A DNA stretch of 8,643 bases from Elusimicrobiota bacterium (GCA_016194625.1 JACQBB010000334.1:1-8643), one strand, 5' to 3'; counted from the first letter of the stretch, positions 1-5,163 are shown. Notes: generated from the letters alone by a model not told the origin. Numbers and translations: made by a program.

Positions 1-929
1 GCGTCGAAGTCGTCGAGGGACTTCTCCATCACCTCCTCGGCCTTCTTCTGCTGGTCGAGGTCCAAGGTCGTGTAGATCTTCAGGCCGCCGCGCCACAGGG
101 TGGCGGTGCCGTACTTCTGTTCCAATCGCCGGCGCACGTGCTCGACGAAATAGGGCGCCTGGGTCTCCAGGCCGATGGGCTTGCTGAGCGGTATCGGAGA
201 GGCGTTGGCGGCGTCGCGCTCGACGGCCGTGATCATCTTCTCCTCGAACATGCGCTGGAGCACCACGGAGCGGCGCTTGCGGGCGTTCTCGGGCTTGAAG
301 AACGGGGAGTTGGCGCGCGGGGCGCGGATCAGGCCGGCGAGCAGGGCGCAGTCGGCCAAGGTCATGTCCGAGACCTCCTTGCCGAAGTAGTTGCGCGCGG
401 CCGACTGGGCGCCGTACGCGCCCTCGCCGAAGTACACCTGGTTCAGGTAGAACTGCAGGATCTCCTGCTTGGAGAAGTTGCGCTCGATCTGCAGGGCCAG
501 GAACACCTCGCGGATCTTGCGGGAGATCTTGCGCTCGGGCTTCAGGAAGATCTGCTTGGCCAGCTGCTGGGTGATGGTGGAGGCGCCCTGCACGACGCGG
601 CGCGCGATGAAGTTGCGCACGGCGGAGCGCAGCATGCCCTTGGGCGAGATGCCCCAATGGTGCATGAAGTTGTCGTCCTCCACGGCCATCACGGCGTTCT
701 GCAGGTCGACCGGGATCTTGGACAGCGGCAGGAGGGCGCGCTTCTCGATGGAGAACTCGGCCACGGGCTGCCCCTTCACGTCGTACACGCGCGTGGTCAG
801 CGAGGGGACGTAGTCCTCCAGGGTCTGCATGGGCGGCAGGCCCTCCAGCAGGCGGCGCAGGGAGTACGCCCCGGCGAGGGTGACGAGGAACAGGAGCGCG
901 GCGAGCGAATAGAAACGGGTCCGGGACAC
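1..929 (-). CDS. Class A penicillin-binding protein (PBP1A-like), N-terminal part, runs off the window
   Basis: Bifunctional cell-wall synthase: the GT51 domain polymerises lipid II into glycan strands outside the inner membrane, and a transpeptidase domain (beyond the window edge) would crosslink them. The 309 visible codons show a short cytoplasmic N-terminus, one membrane anchor (about residues 6-23), then GT51 motifs in order: EDDNFMHHWG (84-93, catalytic Glu84), GASTITQQLAK (115-125), RKIRE (137-141, second catalytic Glu141) and KQEILQFYLNQVYFG (154-168). The two catalytic Glu lie 57 residues apart, as in Aquifex PBP1A (E83/E140) and S. aureus PBP2 (E114/E171). A linker of the GGLKIYTTLDLDQQ type follows (281-294). 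The start is GTG at 929, the only start codon after an in-frame TAG 15 nt upstream; no Shine-Dalgarno precedes it. Motif 4 has Gln159 where ILExYLN is usual. Divergent from the small membrane protein at 995. The family call is very safe; PBP1A versus another class A paralog is less certain. Confidence 0.95.
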   Translation of the reverse strand, partial: MSRTRFYSLAALLFLVTLAGAYSLRRLLEGLPPMQTLEDYVPSLTTRVYDVKGQPVAEFSIEKRALLPLSKIPVDLQNAVMAVEDDNFMHHWGISPKGMLRSAVRNFIARRVVQGASTITQQLAKQIFLKPERKISRKIREVFLALQIERNFSKQEILQFYLNQVYFGEGAYGAQSAARNYFGKEVSDMTLADCALLAGLIRAPRANSPFFKPENARKRRSVVLQRMFEEKMITAVERDAANASPIPLSKPIGLETQAPYFVEHVRRRLEQKYGTATLWRGGLKIYTTLDLDQQKKAEEVMEKSLDDFD

Positions 930-938
930 TGGGGGCCG

Positions 939-947
939 ATTCTATCA
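939..947 (-). promoter_or_regulatory. Extended -10 promoter element for the PBP gene
   Basis: On the minus strand TGATAGAAT reads as an extended -10 (TGN followed by TAGAAT). No convincing -35 lies 16-18 nt further upstream, as is common with extended -10 promoters. The hexamer ends 9 nt before the GTG start, so the transcript would begin only 2-3 nt before the start codon, with no room for a ribosome-binding site. This is predicted from sequence only. Confidence 0.5.
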
Positions 948-959
948 TTTCCCCTCCGC

Positions 960-988
960 TTGACGGGAAAGCCCCGGGGCCCTACACT
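960..988 (+). promoter_or_regulatory. Sigma-70-type promoter TTGACG-N17-TACACT, leaderless geometry
   Basis: A -35 TTGACG (960-965) and a -10 TACACT (983-988) are separated by an ideal 17-nt spacer. The -10 ends 6 nt before the ATG at 995, so the expected +1 is the A of the start codon and the mRNA should be leaderless. The same layout recurs before the gene at 3671. The spacer contains a perfect 10-bp palindrome, GCCCCGGGGC (971-980). Confidence 0.75.
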
Positions 989-994
989 GGCGGC

Positions 995-1369
995 ATGGCC
1001 GACAAGCCCGAGGGCGAGCAGATCAAGATCAAGGTGGACGGCGTCCCCGCCGCCCTGGAGTCCCTGCCCCCCGAGCTGCGCGCGGAGGTCGAGGCGCGCA
1101 TCGCCGACGCGCGCAAGTCCCTGGAGTCCAAGTACCCCAAGGGCAAGCTGCGCATGAACATCAACGTGAAGTGGAAGACCAGCAAGGCGGCCTTGGCCAA
1201 GTCGGGCGCCCCGGCCCCCAAGCCCGTCGCGATCGTCGACGAGGGCTCCGCGATCCCCTGGCCCGTCGTGATCTTCCTGCTGTTCGCGGCCGCCGGCGCG
1301 GCCTACCTGTTCGTCCCGTCCTTCACGGCCGCGGCGGACAAGGTCCTGGCCGCGCTCCATAAGACGTAG
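995..1369 (+). CDS. Small tail-anchored membrane protein, function unknown
   Basis: A 124-residue protein that I do not recognise. Residues 1-65 are hydrophilic and charged, beginning with a GEQIKIKVDG stretch and then a predicted helix rich in Glu, Arg and Ala (about 25-45). A Pro/Ala-rich linker (70-77) leads to a single hydrophobic segment (about 87-107), followed by a short amphipathic tail. With no N-terminal signal, this layout suggests an N-in protein held by a C-terminal anchor. Its promoter places the predicted transcription start on the ATG, and the only bases between (GGCGGC) offer no properly spaced Shine-Dalgarno. It is divergent from the PBP gene, with 65 nt between the start codons, and convergent with the next gene across 24 nt. 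High G/C at third positions, the promoter and the clean start support a real gene; a cell-wall role is suggested only by the neighbour. Confidence 0.8.
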   Translation: MADKPEGEQIKIKVDGVPAALESLPPELRAEVEARIADARKSLESKYPKGKLRMNINVKWKTSKAALAKSGAPAPKPVAIVDEGSAIPWPVVIFLLFAAAGAAYLFVPSFTAAADKVLAALHKT

Positions 1370-1393
1370 GCGGCGCCGAAGTGACGCTCCCGG

Positions 1394-1930
1394 TCAATGC
1401 TTGCCTTCCTTGGCCTCGATGGCTTTCATCTCCCGCTCGTAGCAGGCAGGGCAGTAACCGTGGCTGAACCGCGCGTTCGAGCGCGACGCGATGTACGCCT
1501 CGATGGTCTTCCAGGACTCGGGATCCCCGGGCTTGGCCTCCGCGACGCGGATCAGCTTGCAGTGCATGCAGATCGGGATGATGCCGTGCAGGGTCCGCTG
1601 GAGCTCGGCCAGCAGCCGGGCCTGGACGACGACGCCGGTGAGCACGAACACCGCGCCGAGGAAGAAGATGGCGGCGACGAAGCCCTCGCTGAAGTCGTGA
1701 TGCTCGGTGGCGAACAGCGCCCCCACGGCGAGATAGCCCGCGACGAAGACCCCCATCAGCGCGCGGTGGGCGAGCAGGTACAGCCCGACGCGCCGGCGGT
1801 GCGCCTCCGGGACGTAGGCGACCGCCTCCTTCAGCTCGCCGGCCCGCCCGATGCTGACCAGCATGACGGCCGCGCCGGCCAGGATGACCAGGCTGTTCCG
1901 GATGGTCTCCGCGTTCATCGTCAAGGTCAT
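1394..1930 (-). CDS. Three-helix membrane protein with C-terminal paired-CxxC (zinc-ribbon-like) domain
   Basis: A 178-residue protein with three hydrophobic segments (about 9-28, 49-72, 82-104), a short helical linker, and a C-terminal domain starting LHGIIPICMHCK (114-125) and ending FSHGYCPACYE (155-165). The pairs C121/C124 and C160/C163 could bind one metal ion. From family knowledge, this GIIPICxxCKxIR...W..IE.YI...S...FSHGxCPxC domain usually ends response-regulator, PAS or GAF proteins; its own function is not established. Here it sits on a minimal membrane module with no receiver, PAS or kinase domain. I chose the ATG at 1930 because GAGGGG lies 6 nt before it. A frame extension to 2014 would overlap the promoter -35 and adds a low-complexity Arg/Gly/Ser leader. 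A second ATG, four codons on, is also possible. Likely a sensor or signalling adaptor, but that is inference. Confidence 0.88.
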   Translation of the reverse strand: MTLTMNAETIRNSLVILAGAAVMLVSIGRAGELKEAVAYVPEAHRRRVGLYLLAHRALMGVFVAGYLAVGALFATEHHDFSEGFVAAIFFLGAVFVLTGVVVQARLLAELQRTLHGIIPICMHCKLIRVAEAKPGDPESWKTIEAYIASRSNARFSHGYCPACYEREMKAIEAKEGKH

Positions 1931-1936
1931 CTCAGG

Positions 1937-1942
1937 CCCCTC
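1937..1942 (-). promoter_or_regulatory. Ribosome-binding site fixing the 1930 start
   Basis: GAGGGG on the minus strand with a 6-nt spacer to the ATG at 1930. It decides between this start and the upstream in-frame ATG at 2014, which has no such site. Confidence 0.65.
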
Positions 1943-1985
1943 GGGTCCGGGGAAATTTGCTCCAATCCGGCGAGCCGTCCGCCGC

Positions 1986-2014
1986 AGTGTAGAGCCGGAA
2001 CCGCCGCTTCGCAA
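1986..2014 (-). promoter_or_regulatory. Sigma-70-type promoter TTGCGA-N17-TACACT
   Basis: On the minus strand TTGCGA (2014-2009) and TACACT (1991-1986) are separated by 17 nt. The -10 is identical to those before the genes at 995 and 3671, including the preceding CT. The expected start, near 1979, gives a leader of about 50 nt that contains the GAGGGG ribosome-binding site, so this gene should be leadered. The -35 lies only 12 nt before the ATG of the divergent gene at 2026. Confidence 0.6.
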
Positions 2015-2025
2015 GGCCGATCTCC

Positions 2026-2676
2026 ATGGACCCCATCTTCCTGCTGATCCTCGCCGCGTCGGCCAGCATCGCGCTCCTCTTCCTGCGCTTCTTCGTCGGG
2101 AAGGTCTTCATCCGCGTGGGCGCCGCGGCCCTGTCCAAGCAGCCCGACGAGATCCACTGCCTGCCGCTGCCCGTCGCCGTCTGGAAGGACCCGGCGAAGA
2201 TGGAGGCGCTGGCGAACCCCCTGCTCCTGCTCGGCTTCGCCGATCTCGGCGTCTGGTCGGTCGCCGAGATGCCCGGCGTGAAGATCCGCTTCTTATCGAA
2301 GGAAGACGAGGGCGTAGCCGCGTTCCTGTACGAATACCCGATGGTCGGCACCTGGATCGAGTTCTCCACCCGCTACGAGGACGGCACCACCACCGCCCTC
2401 TCCAACCGCGCCGCGACCGGCATGGAGTCCCCGCCCTTCTTCCGCATCTCCCGCGCCGACCCCAAGACCCCCGCCGGCGACCTGTACCGCCGCCTGGTCG
2501 CCGAGCGCTCCCCCACCGGCATCAAGCGCGTCACGCGCGACGCCGTCGTCCCCGAGTTCGAGCTGGCCTGGACCAAGATCATGCTCTGGCAGAAGCACCG
2601 CGGCCTGACCGCCGAGGAAGTGGCGCGCGTCGCCGCCAAGATGGCCGAGCAGAGGCGCGCGGCGCGCCCGGGCTGA
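2026..2676 (+). CDS. Membrane-anchored protein of unknown function
   Basis: A 216-residue protein that I cannot place in a named family. Residues 4-24 are strongly hydrophobic with no clear signal-peptidase site, so an uncleaved N-terminal anchor is likely. The rest looks like a soluble alpha/beta domain. Notable segments are a CLPLPVAVW strand near 45-53, an LLLLGFADLGVWSVAEMPG stretch at 66-84, and a strand-rich centre ending with TRYEDGTTTALSN at 115-127. The C-terminus is helical and rich in Ala, Arg and Lys (195-214). A single Cys45 makes a disulfide unlikely. Only AAGG, 9 nt before the ATG, could serve as a Shine-Dalgarno, which is weak, and I found no good plus-strand promoter in 1931-2025. 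Its stop codon directly abuts the stop of the opposing gene (2676/2677). Third-position G/C is high and even, supporting a native gene. Confidence 0.8.
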   Translation: MDPIFLLILAASASIALLFLRFFVGKVFIRVGAAALSKQPDEIHCLPLPVAVWKDPAKMEALANPLLLLGFADLGVWSVAEMPGVKIRFLSKEDEGVAAFLYEYPMVGTWIEFSTRYEDGTTTALSNRAATGMESPPFFRISRADPKTPAGDLYRRLVAERSPTGIKRVTRDAVVPEFELAWTKIMLWQKHRGLTAEEVARVAAKMAEQRRAARPG

Positions 2677-2979
2677 TCAGCGGCGGCGGAATCGCCCGGC
2701 GGCCAGTACGATCAGGCTGGAGGACAGGTAGCAGCCCGGGTCGAGGAACGGCGGCAGCAGGAGCCACCACGACCAGCCGGTCCGCGGCGGCGTCAGTCCC
2801 GCGAGAGACAGCTTCACCGCGAAGAACCCCAGCACGCCGCCCAGGATGGGGATGAGCGACGGCACCTTCTCGCCGGGCTTGGCCCGCAGCTCGCGCCAGA
2901 GCAGCATCCCGTTCAGCGACATCAGCAGGACGCTGAGAGCGCCCAGGAGGGCGGCGAAGGTCCACGCAAAGGTTTTCAT
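2677..2979 (-). CDS. Small membrane protein coupled to the ankyrin lipoprotein
   Basis: A 100-residue protein with no family I recognise. It has three or four hydrophobic segments: about 5-27, 42-60, 69-77 and a last one near 83-94, closed by a basic FRRR tail. The ATG at 2979 overlaps the TGA of the ankyrin gene in an ATGA, and there is no independent Shine-Dalgarno, so translation probably depends on coupling. The same frame stays open far upstream, inside the ankyrin gene, but that stretch is only an Arg/Pro-rich shadow reading and is not coding. The gene ends head-on with the gene at 2026-2676, with no bases between the two stops. The operon pairing suggests it works in the envelope with the lipoprotein, but nothing in its sequence says how. 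Confidence 0.8.
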   Translation of the reverse strand: MKTFAWTFAALLGALSVLLMSLNGMLLWRELRAKPGEKVPSLIPILGGVLGFFAVKLSLAGLTPPRTGWSWWLLLPPFLDPGCYLSSSLIVLAAGRFRRR

Positions 2980-3605
2980 CTGGCGATCAGGTCGGCGAGG
3001 TCGGGGTAGCCGTTGTCGCGGGCGAGGGAATCGGCCGACTCGCCTTCCTTGTTGCGGGCGTCGGGGCGGGCGCCGCGCTTGAGCAGGAGCTTGAAGGTCT
3101 CCTCGCGGCCTTGGCGGGCGGCGAGCATCAGGGGGCGGTTGCCGTCGGGGTCCACGGTCTCGAGGTCGGCGCCGGCGTCCAGCAGGACGGCGACGACGTC
3201 GGTGCGGCCCTTGAGCGACGCCCACATCAGCGGGGTCCAGCCGATGCTGTCGCGCTGGCGGTGGGACAGGCCGCGGCGCAGCAGTTCGGCGACGACGCCG
3301 ACGCGGTTCCATTTGGCGGCGAGCGTCAGGGCGCCTTGGCGGTCGACGCGGGTGACGGCGTCCTTGTTCGCGCCGGCGTCCAGCAGGGCGTCCACGGTCT
3401 CCTCGTTGCCTTTGGCGGCGGCCCACAGCAGGGGCGTCCAGCCTTCCTCGTTGGCGGCTTCCAAGTGGGCGCCTTGGGCGAGGAGGGCTGAGATCTCCTT
3501 GCGGCTGCCGTGGGCGGCGGCCTTCAGCAGGCGCTCGTCGAGGGAGCCGCGCAGGCCGCAGGCGGACAGGAGGAGGACGGCGGCGGGGACGAGGGTCCGG
3601 AGCAT
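2976..3605 (-). CDS. Ankyrin-repeat lipoprotein
   Basis: A 209-residue protein with a lipoprotein signal: a short hydrophobic stretch ending in LLLSAC, with the lipobox cysteine at 16. Gly at +2 rather than Asp argues against inner-membrane retention by the E. coli rule. Residues 22-209 are a tandem stack of about five to six ankyrin repeats, near 22-53, 54-86, 87-120, 121-152, 154-185 and a partial cap at 187-209. Two repeats carry the clear GWTPL motif (55-59 and 122-126). The third repeat departs from consensus (GALTLAAKWN). Ankyrin stacks bind partner proteins, so a surface or periplasmic scaffold is likely; the partner is unknown. The ATG lies 6 nt after a TAAGAT -10 and has no Shine-Dalgarno. 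It is the first gene of a two-gene operon, divergent from the nuclease gene at 3671. Confidence 0.9.
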   Translation of the reverse strand: MLRTLVPAAVLLLSACGLRGSLDERLLKAAAHGSRKEISALLAQGAHLEAANEEGWTPLLWAAAKGNEETVDALLDAGANKDAVTRVDRQGALTLAAKWNRVGVVAELLRRGLSHRQRDSIGWTPLMWASLKGRTDVVAVLLDAGADLETVDPDGNRPLMLAARQGREETFKLLLKRGARPDARNKEGESADSLARDNGYPDLADLIAR

Positions 3606-3611
3606 GGCGCT

Positions 3612-3617
3612 ATCTTA
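3612..3617 (-). promoter_or_regulatory. Candidate -10 element of the ankyrin operon
   Basis: TAAGAT on the minus strand ends 6 nt before the ATG at 3605, the same spacing as in the two TACACT promoters. The region just upstream is locally A/T-rich (TATTTTCG). I see no good -35 at 16-18 nt, so the call is tentative. Confidence 0.4.
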
Positions 3618-3635
3618 CGAAAATAGGCGGACGGC

Positions 3636-3664
3636 TTGACGGAGCCCGGCGGTAAGCCTACACT
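3636..3664 (+). promoter_or_regulatory. Sigma-70-type promoter TTGACG-N17-TACACT, leaderless geometry
   Basis: TTGACG (3636-3641), a 17-nt spacer and TACACT (3659-3664) are followed after 6 nt (CTGCCC, no Shine-Dalgarno) by ATG at 3671. The predicted +1 is the A of the ATG. Flanking bases also match the promoter at 960-988: GCTTGACGG, 14 nt, CCTACACT in both. Confidence 0.75.
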
Positions 3665-3670
3665 CTGCCC

Positions 3671-5068
3671 ATGATGAAGATCGGCTTCTACGGCGCGGCG
3701 GGCGAGGTGACGGGATCGCGGCACCTTTTAGACGTGGACGGGTTCAAGGTGCTGATGGACTGCGGCCTGTTCCAAGGCCACCGCACCGAGGCGATCAAGA
3801 AGAACACCGAGCTGCCCTTCGTGCCGGCGGAGCTGGACGCGGTCCTGCTCTCCCACGCCCACGTCGACCATTGCGGCGCCCTGCCCGTGCTGGCCAAGCG
3901 CGGGTATAAAGGACCGATCCACTGCACCGAGATCACGGCCGAGCTGACCGCCATCATGCTGCTGGACTCCGCGCACCTGCAGGAGAACGACGCCTTGTTC
4001 TTCAACAAGATCCACCAGAAGGACGGCGAGACCATCGCGCCGCTGTACAACGAGGAGGACGCCCGCGCCGCCATCGCCCTGCTCACGCCGCATCCGTTCG
4101 GCGAGTGGGTCCAGCTGAACGACAAGGTGCGCTTCCGGTTCCTGAACGCCGGCCACGTCATCGGCTCGGCGATGATCGAGGTCGAGGCGGGCGCGGGCAA
4201 GGACTTGCGGCGCGTCTTGTTCACCGGGGACTTGGGTCGCAGACACACCCTGTTGATGGAGTCCCCCCAGCCGCCCAAGAACGCCGACTACCTGCTCATC
4301 GAGAGCACCTACGGCGACCGCGTCCACGAGACCCTCCGAGAGATCGAGCCGATGATGACGGAGATCGTGACGCGCGCCATCAAGGAGAAGGGCAAGATCC
4401 TGATCCCCAGCTTCGCGCTGGAGCGCACCCAGGAGCTGCTGTTCGTGTTCGACAAGATGATCCGCAAGGGGCAGATCCCGCCCATCCCCTTGTACGTGGA
4501 CAGTCCCATGGCGGTGTCCATCACCGAGATCTTCGACAAGCATCTGGACTCGGACTCGTTCTCCCAGGAGTTCAAGGACTACTGCGACGAGGGGAACCCC
4601 TTCGCGCTGAAGTACGTGAAGTACGTGCGCACCCAGGTCGAGTCCCAGCGCCTCAACGACCTGCCCGGGCCCATGGTCATCCTGTCGGCGTCGGGCATGT
4701 GCGAGGGCGGGCGCATCCTGCACCACCTGCGCAACAACGTGGACAAGGACACCACCCAGATCATCATCGTCGGCTACCAGGCCGAGGGCACGCTGGGCCG
4801 GAGACTGCAGGAGGGCGCCAAGAAGGTGAAGATCTTCGGCTTGGAGCATCCCGTGTGGGCGCGCGTGGAGACCATCCACACCTTCTCCGCCCACGCCGAC
4901 CGCGACGACCTGATGTGGTTCATGAAGTCGCTCGAGCCGCGCCCGCGGACGATCTTCCTCGTGCACGGCGACCCCGACCGGCGGCAGAAGCTGGCCGAGC
5001 ACTTGAAGTCCGAGGGCATCGACCGCGTGGCCATCCCCGAACACGGCGAGAGCGTCGAACTGAGCTGA
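3671..5068 (+). CDS. MBL-fold / beta-CASP nuclease (YSH1/CPSF73-like, COG1236 type)
   Basis: Predicted zinc-dependent RNA-processing nuclease of 465 residues, the usual length for bacterial members. The metallo-beta-lactamase core shows HAHVDH (62-67; H62, H64, D66, H67), H162 in NAGHVIGS, and D187 in FTGDLGR. The beta-CASP insertion follows, with ESTYGDR (211-217), a PSFALERTQELL segment (246-257) and SASGMCEGGR (339-348). The RNA-metabolising MBL tail carries SAHAD (406-410, H408) and VHGD (431-434, H432), so every metal ligand and catalytic position I can name is present. From family knowledge such enzymes cut RNA endo- or 5'-exonucleolytically in the cytoplasm; some bacterial members have unknown substrates. 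The frame begins ATGATG, and the promoter geometry puts transcription on the first ATG. The next gene, 95 nt away, has its own promoter, so no operon is implied. Function as RNase is inferred from motifs. Confidence 0.93.
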   Translation: MMKIGFYGAAGEVTGSRHLLDVDGFKVLMDCGLFQGHRTEAIKKNTELPFVPAELDAVLLSHAHVDHCGALPVLAKRGYKGPIHCTEITAELTAIMLLDSAHLQENDALFFNKIHQKDGETIAPLYNEEDARAAIALLTPHPFGEWVQLNDKVRFRFLNAGHVIGSAMIEVEAGAGKDLRRVLFTGDLGRRHTLLMESPQPPKNADYLLIESTYGDRVHETLREIEPMMTEIVTRAIKEKGKILIPSFALERTQELLFVFDKMIRKGQIPPIPLYVDSPMAVSITEIFDKHLDSDSFSQEFKDYCDEGNPFALKYVKYVRTQVESQRLNDLPGPMVILSASGMCEGGRILHHLRNNVDKDTTQIIIVGYQAEGTLGRRLQEGAKKVKIFGLEHPVWARVETIHTFSAHADRDDLMWFMKSLEPRPRTIFLVHGDPDRRQKLAEHLKSEGIDRVAIPEHGESVELS

Positions 5069-5080
5069 CGCCCCGCCGGC

Positions 5081-5089
5081 TTATCCACA
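5081..5089 (+). promoter_or_regulatory. DnaA box (TTATCCACA)
   Basis: An exact match to the strongest E. coli box type (R1/R4, TTATCCACA). Chance occurrence of a nonamer in GC-rich DNA is low, and its pairing with a second box in the opposite orientation strengthens the call. Whether DnaA binds here is not shown. Confidence 0.6.
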
Positions 5090-5109
5090 GGAAAATCGCG
5101 CGATTTTTC

Positions 5110-5118
5110 TGTGCATAA
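5110..5118 (-). promoter_or_regulatory. DnaA box (TTATGCACA), overlapping the next promoter
   Basis: Read on the minus strand, this matches TTATNCACA exactly. Its centre is 29 bp from that of the first box. It lies at about -31 to -23 relative to the predicted start of the M13 peptidase transcript, so a bound protein could block RNA polymerase. Confidence 0.6.
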
Positions 5119-5125
5119 GTCGCCA

Positions 5126-5134
5126 TGCTATAGT
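5126..5134 (+). promoter_or_regulatory. Extended -10 promoter of the M13 peptidase
   Basis: TGCTATAGT is an extended -10 (TGN plus TATAGT, one mismatch from TATAAT). The -35 position falls in the T-rich right arm of the palindrome and matches poorly. The start should lie near 5141, giving a leader of about 23 nt. Confidence 0.65.
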
Positions 5135-5151
5135 CTCGGCAGCCGCACTTC

Positions 5152-5157
5152 AAGGAG
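5152..5157 (+). promoter_or_regulatory. Strong ribosome-binding site of the M13 peptidase
   Basis: AAGGAG with a 6-nt spacer to the ATG at 5164. This is the best Shine-Dalgarno in the window and contrasts with the leaderless starts at 995, 3605 and 3671. Confidence 0.85.
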
Positions 5158-5163
5158 CGCGCC

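Larger units (their letters stand above)
5080..5119. repeat. 40-bp imperfect palindrome containing two inverted DnaA boxes
   Basis: Two 20-nt arms meet at 5099/5100 and pair with one C/C mismatch (5085/5114) and one G/T pair (5091/5108). The outer part of each arm is a consensus DnaA box of the TTATNCACA form: TTATCCACA on the plus strand (5081-5089) and TTATGCACA on the minus strand (5118-5110). The core is an A/T run around CGCGCG. The site starts 11 nt after the nuclease stop, and its right arm reaches the -35 region of the M13 peptidase promoter. As RNA it could fold into a long hairpin at the end of the nuclease transcript, but it lacks a clean U-tract after the stem. Confidence 0.85.

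Noticed and set aside
138..1157. A 339-codon plus-strand frame across the PBP gene
   Set aside because: It crosses the divergent promoter region and runs opposite clear GT51 motifs, then out of phase with the gene at 995. Its composition is not protein-like.
1931..2014. Upstream ATG extending the CxxC membrane protein by 28 residues
   Set aside because: The extension overlaps the -35 of the gene's promoter, is Arg/Gly/Ser-rich, and lacks a ribosome-binding site, while the ATG at 1930 has GAGGGG at 6 nt.
2980..3426. Longer frame upstream of the 100-residue membrane protein
   Set aside because: The added stretch is almost only Arg, Pro, Gly and Ala and lies inside the ankyrin gene in another phase.
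3013..3500. Tandem repeat DNA or CRISPR-like array in the ankyrin gene
   Set aside because: The roughly 99-nt periodicity reflects the 33-residue ankyrin repeat; the units differ in sequence and have no spacers.
3728..5044. A 438-codon open frame antisense to the beta-CASP nuclease
   Set aside because: Same cause: GC-rich shadow reading of a gene with all metal ligands in place; the antisense product has low-complexity composition.
5080..5119. Rho-independent terminator for the nuclease gene
   Set aside because: The stem is long, but the T-run lies inside the right arm and not after it, and the inner stem has no proper loop. Termination may still occur, but the DnaA-box reading explains the outer arms better.
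5080..5163. Chromosomal replication origin
   Set aside because: Only two DnaA boxes are seen, with no AT-rich unwinding region, no further box cluster, and no dnaA, dnaN or other origin-linked gene nearby.
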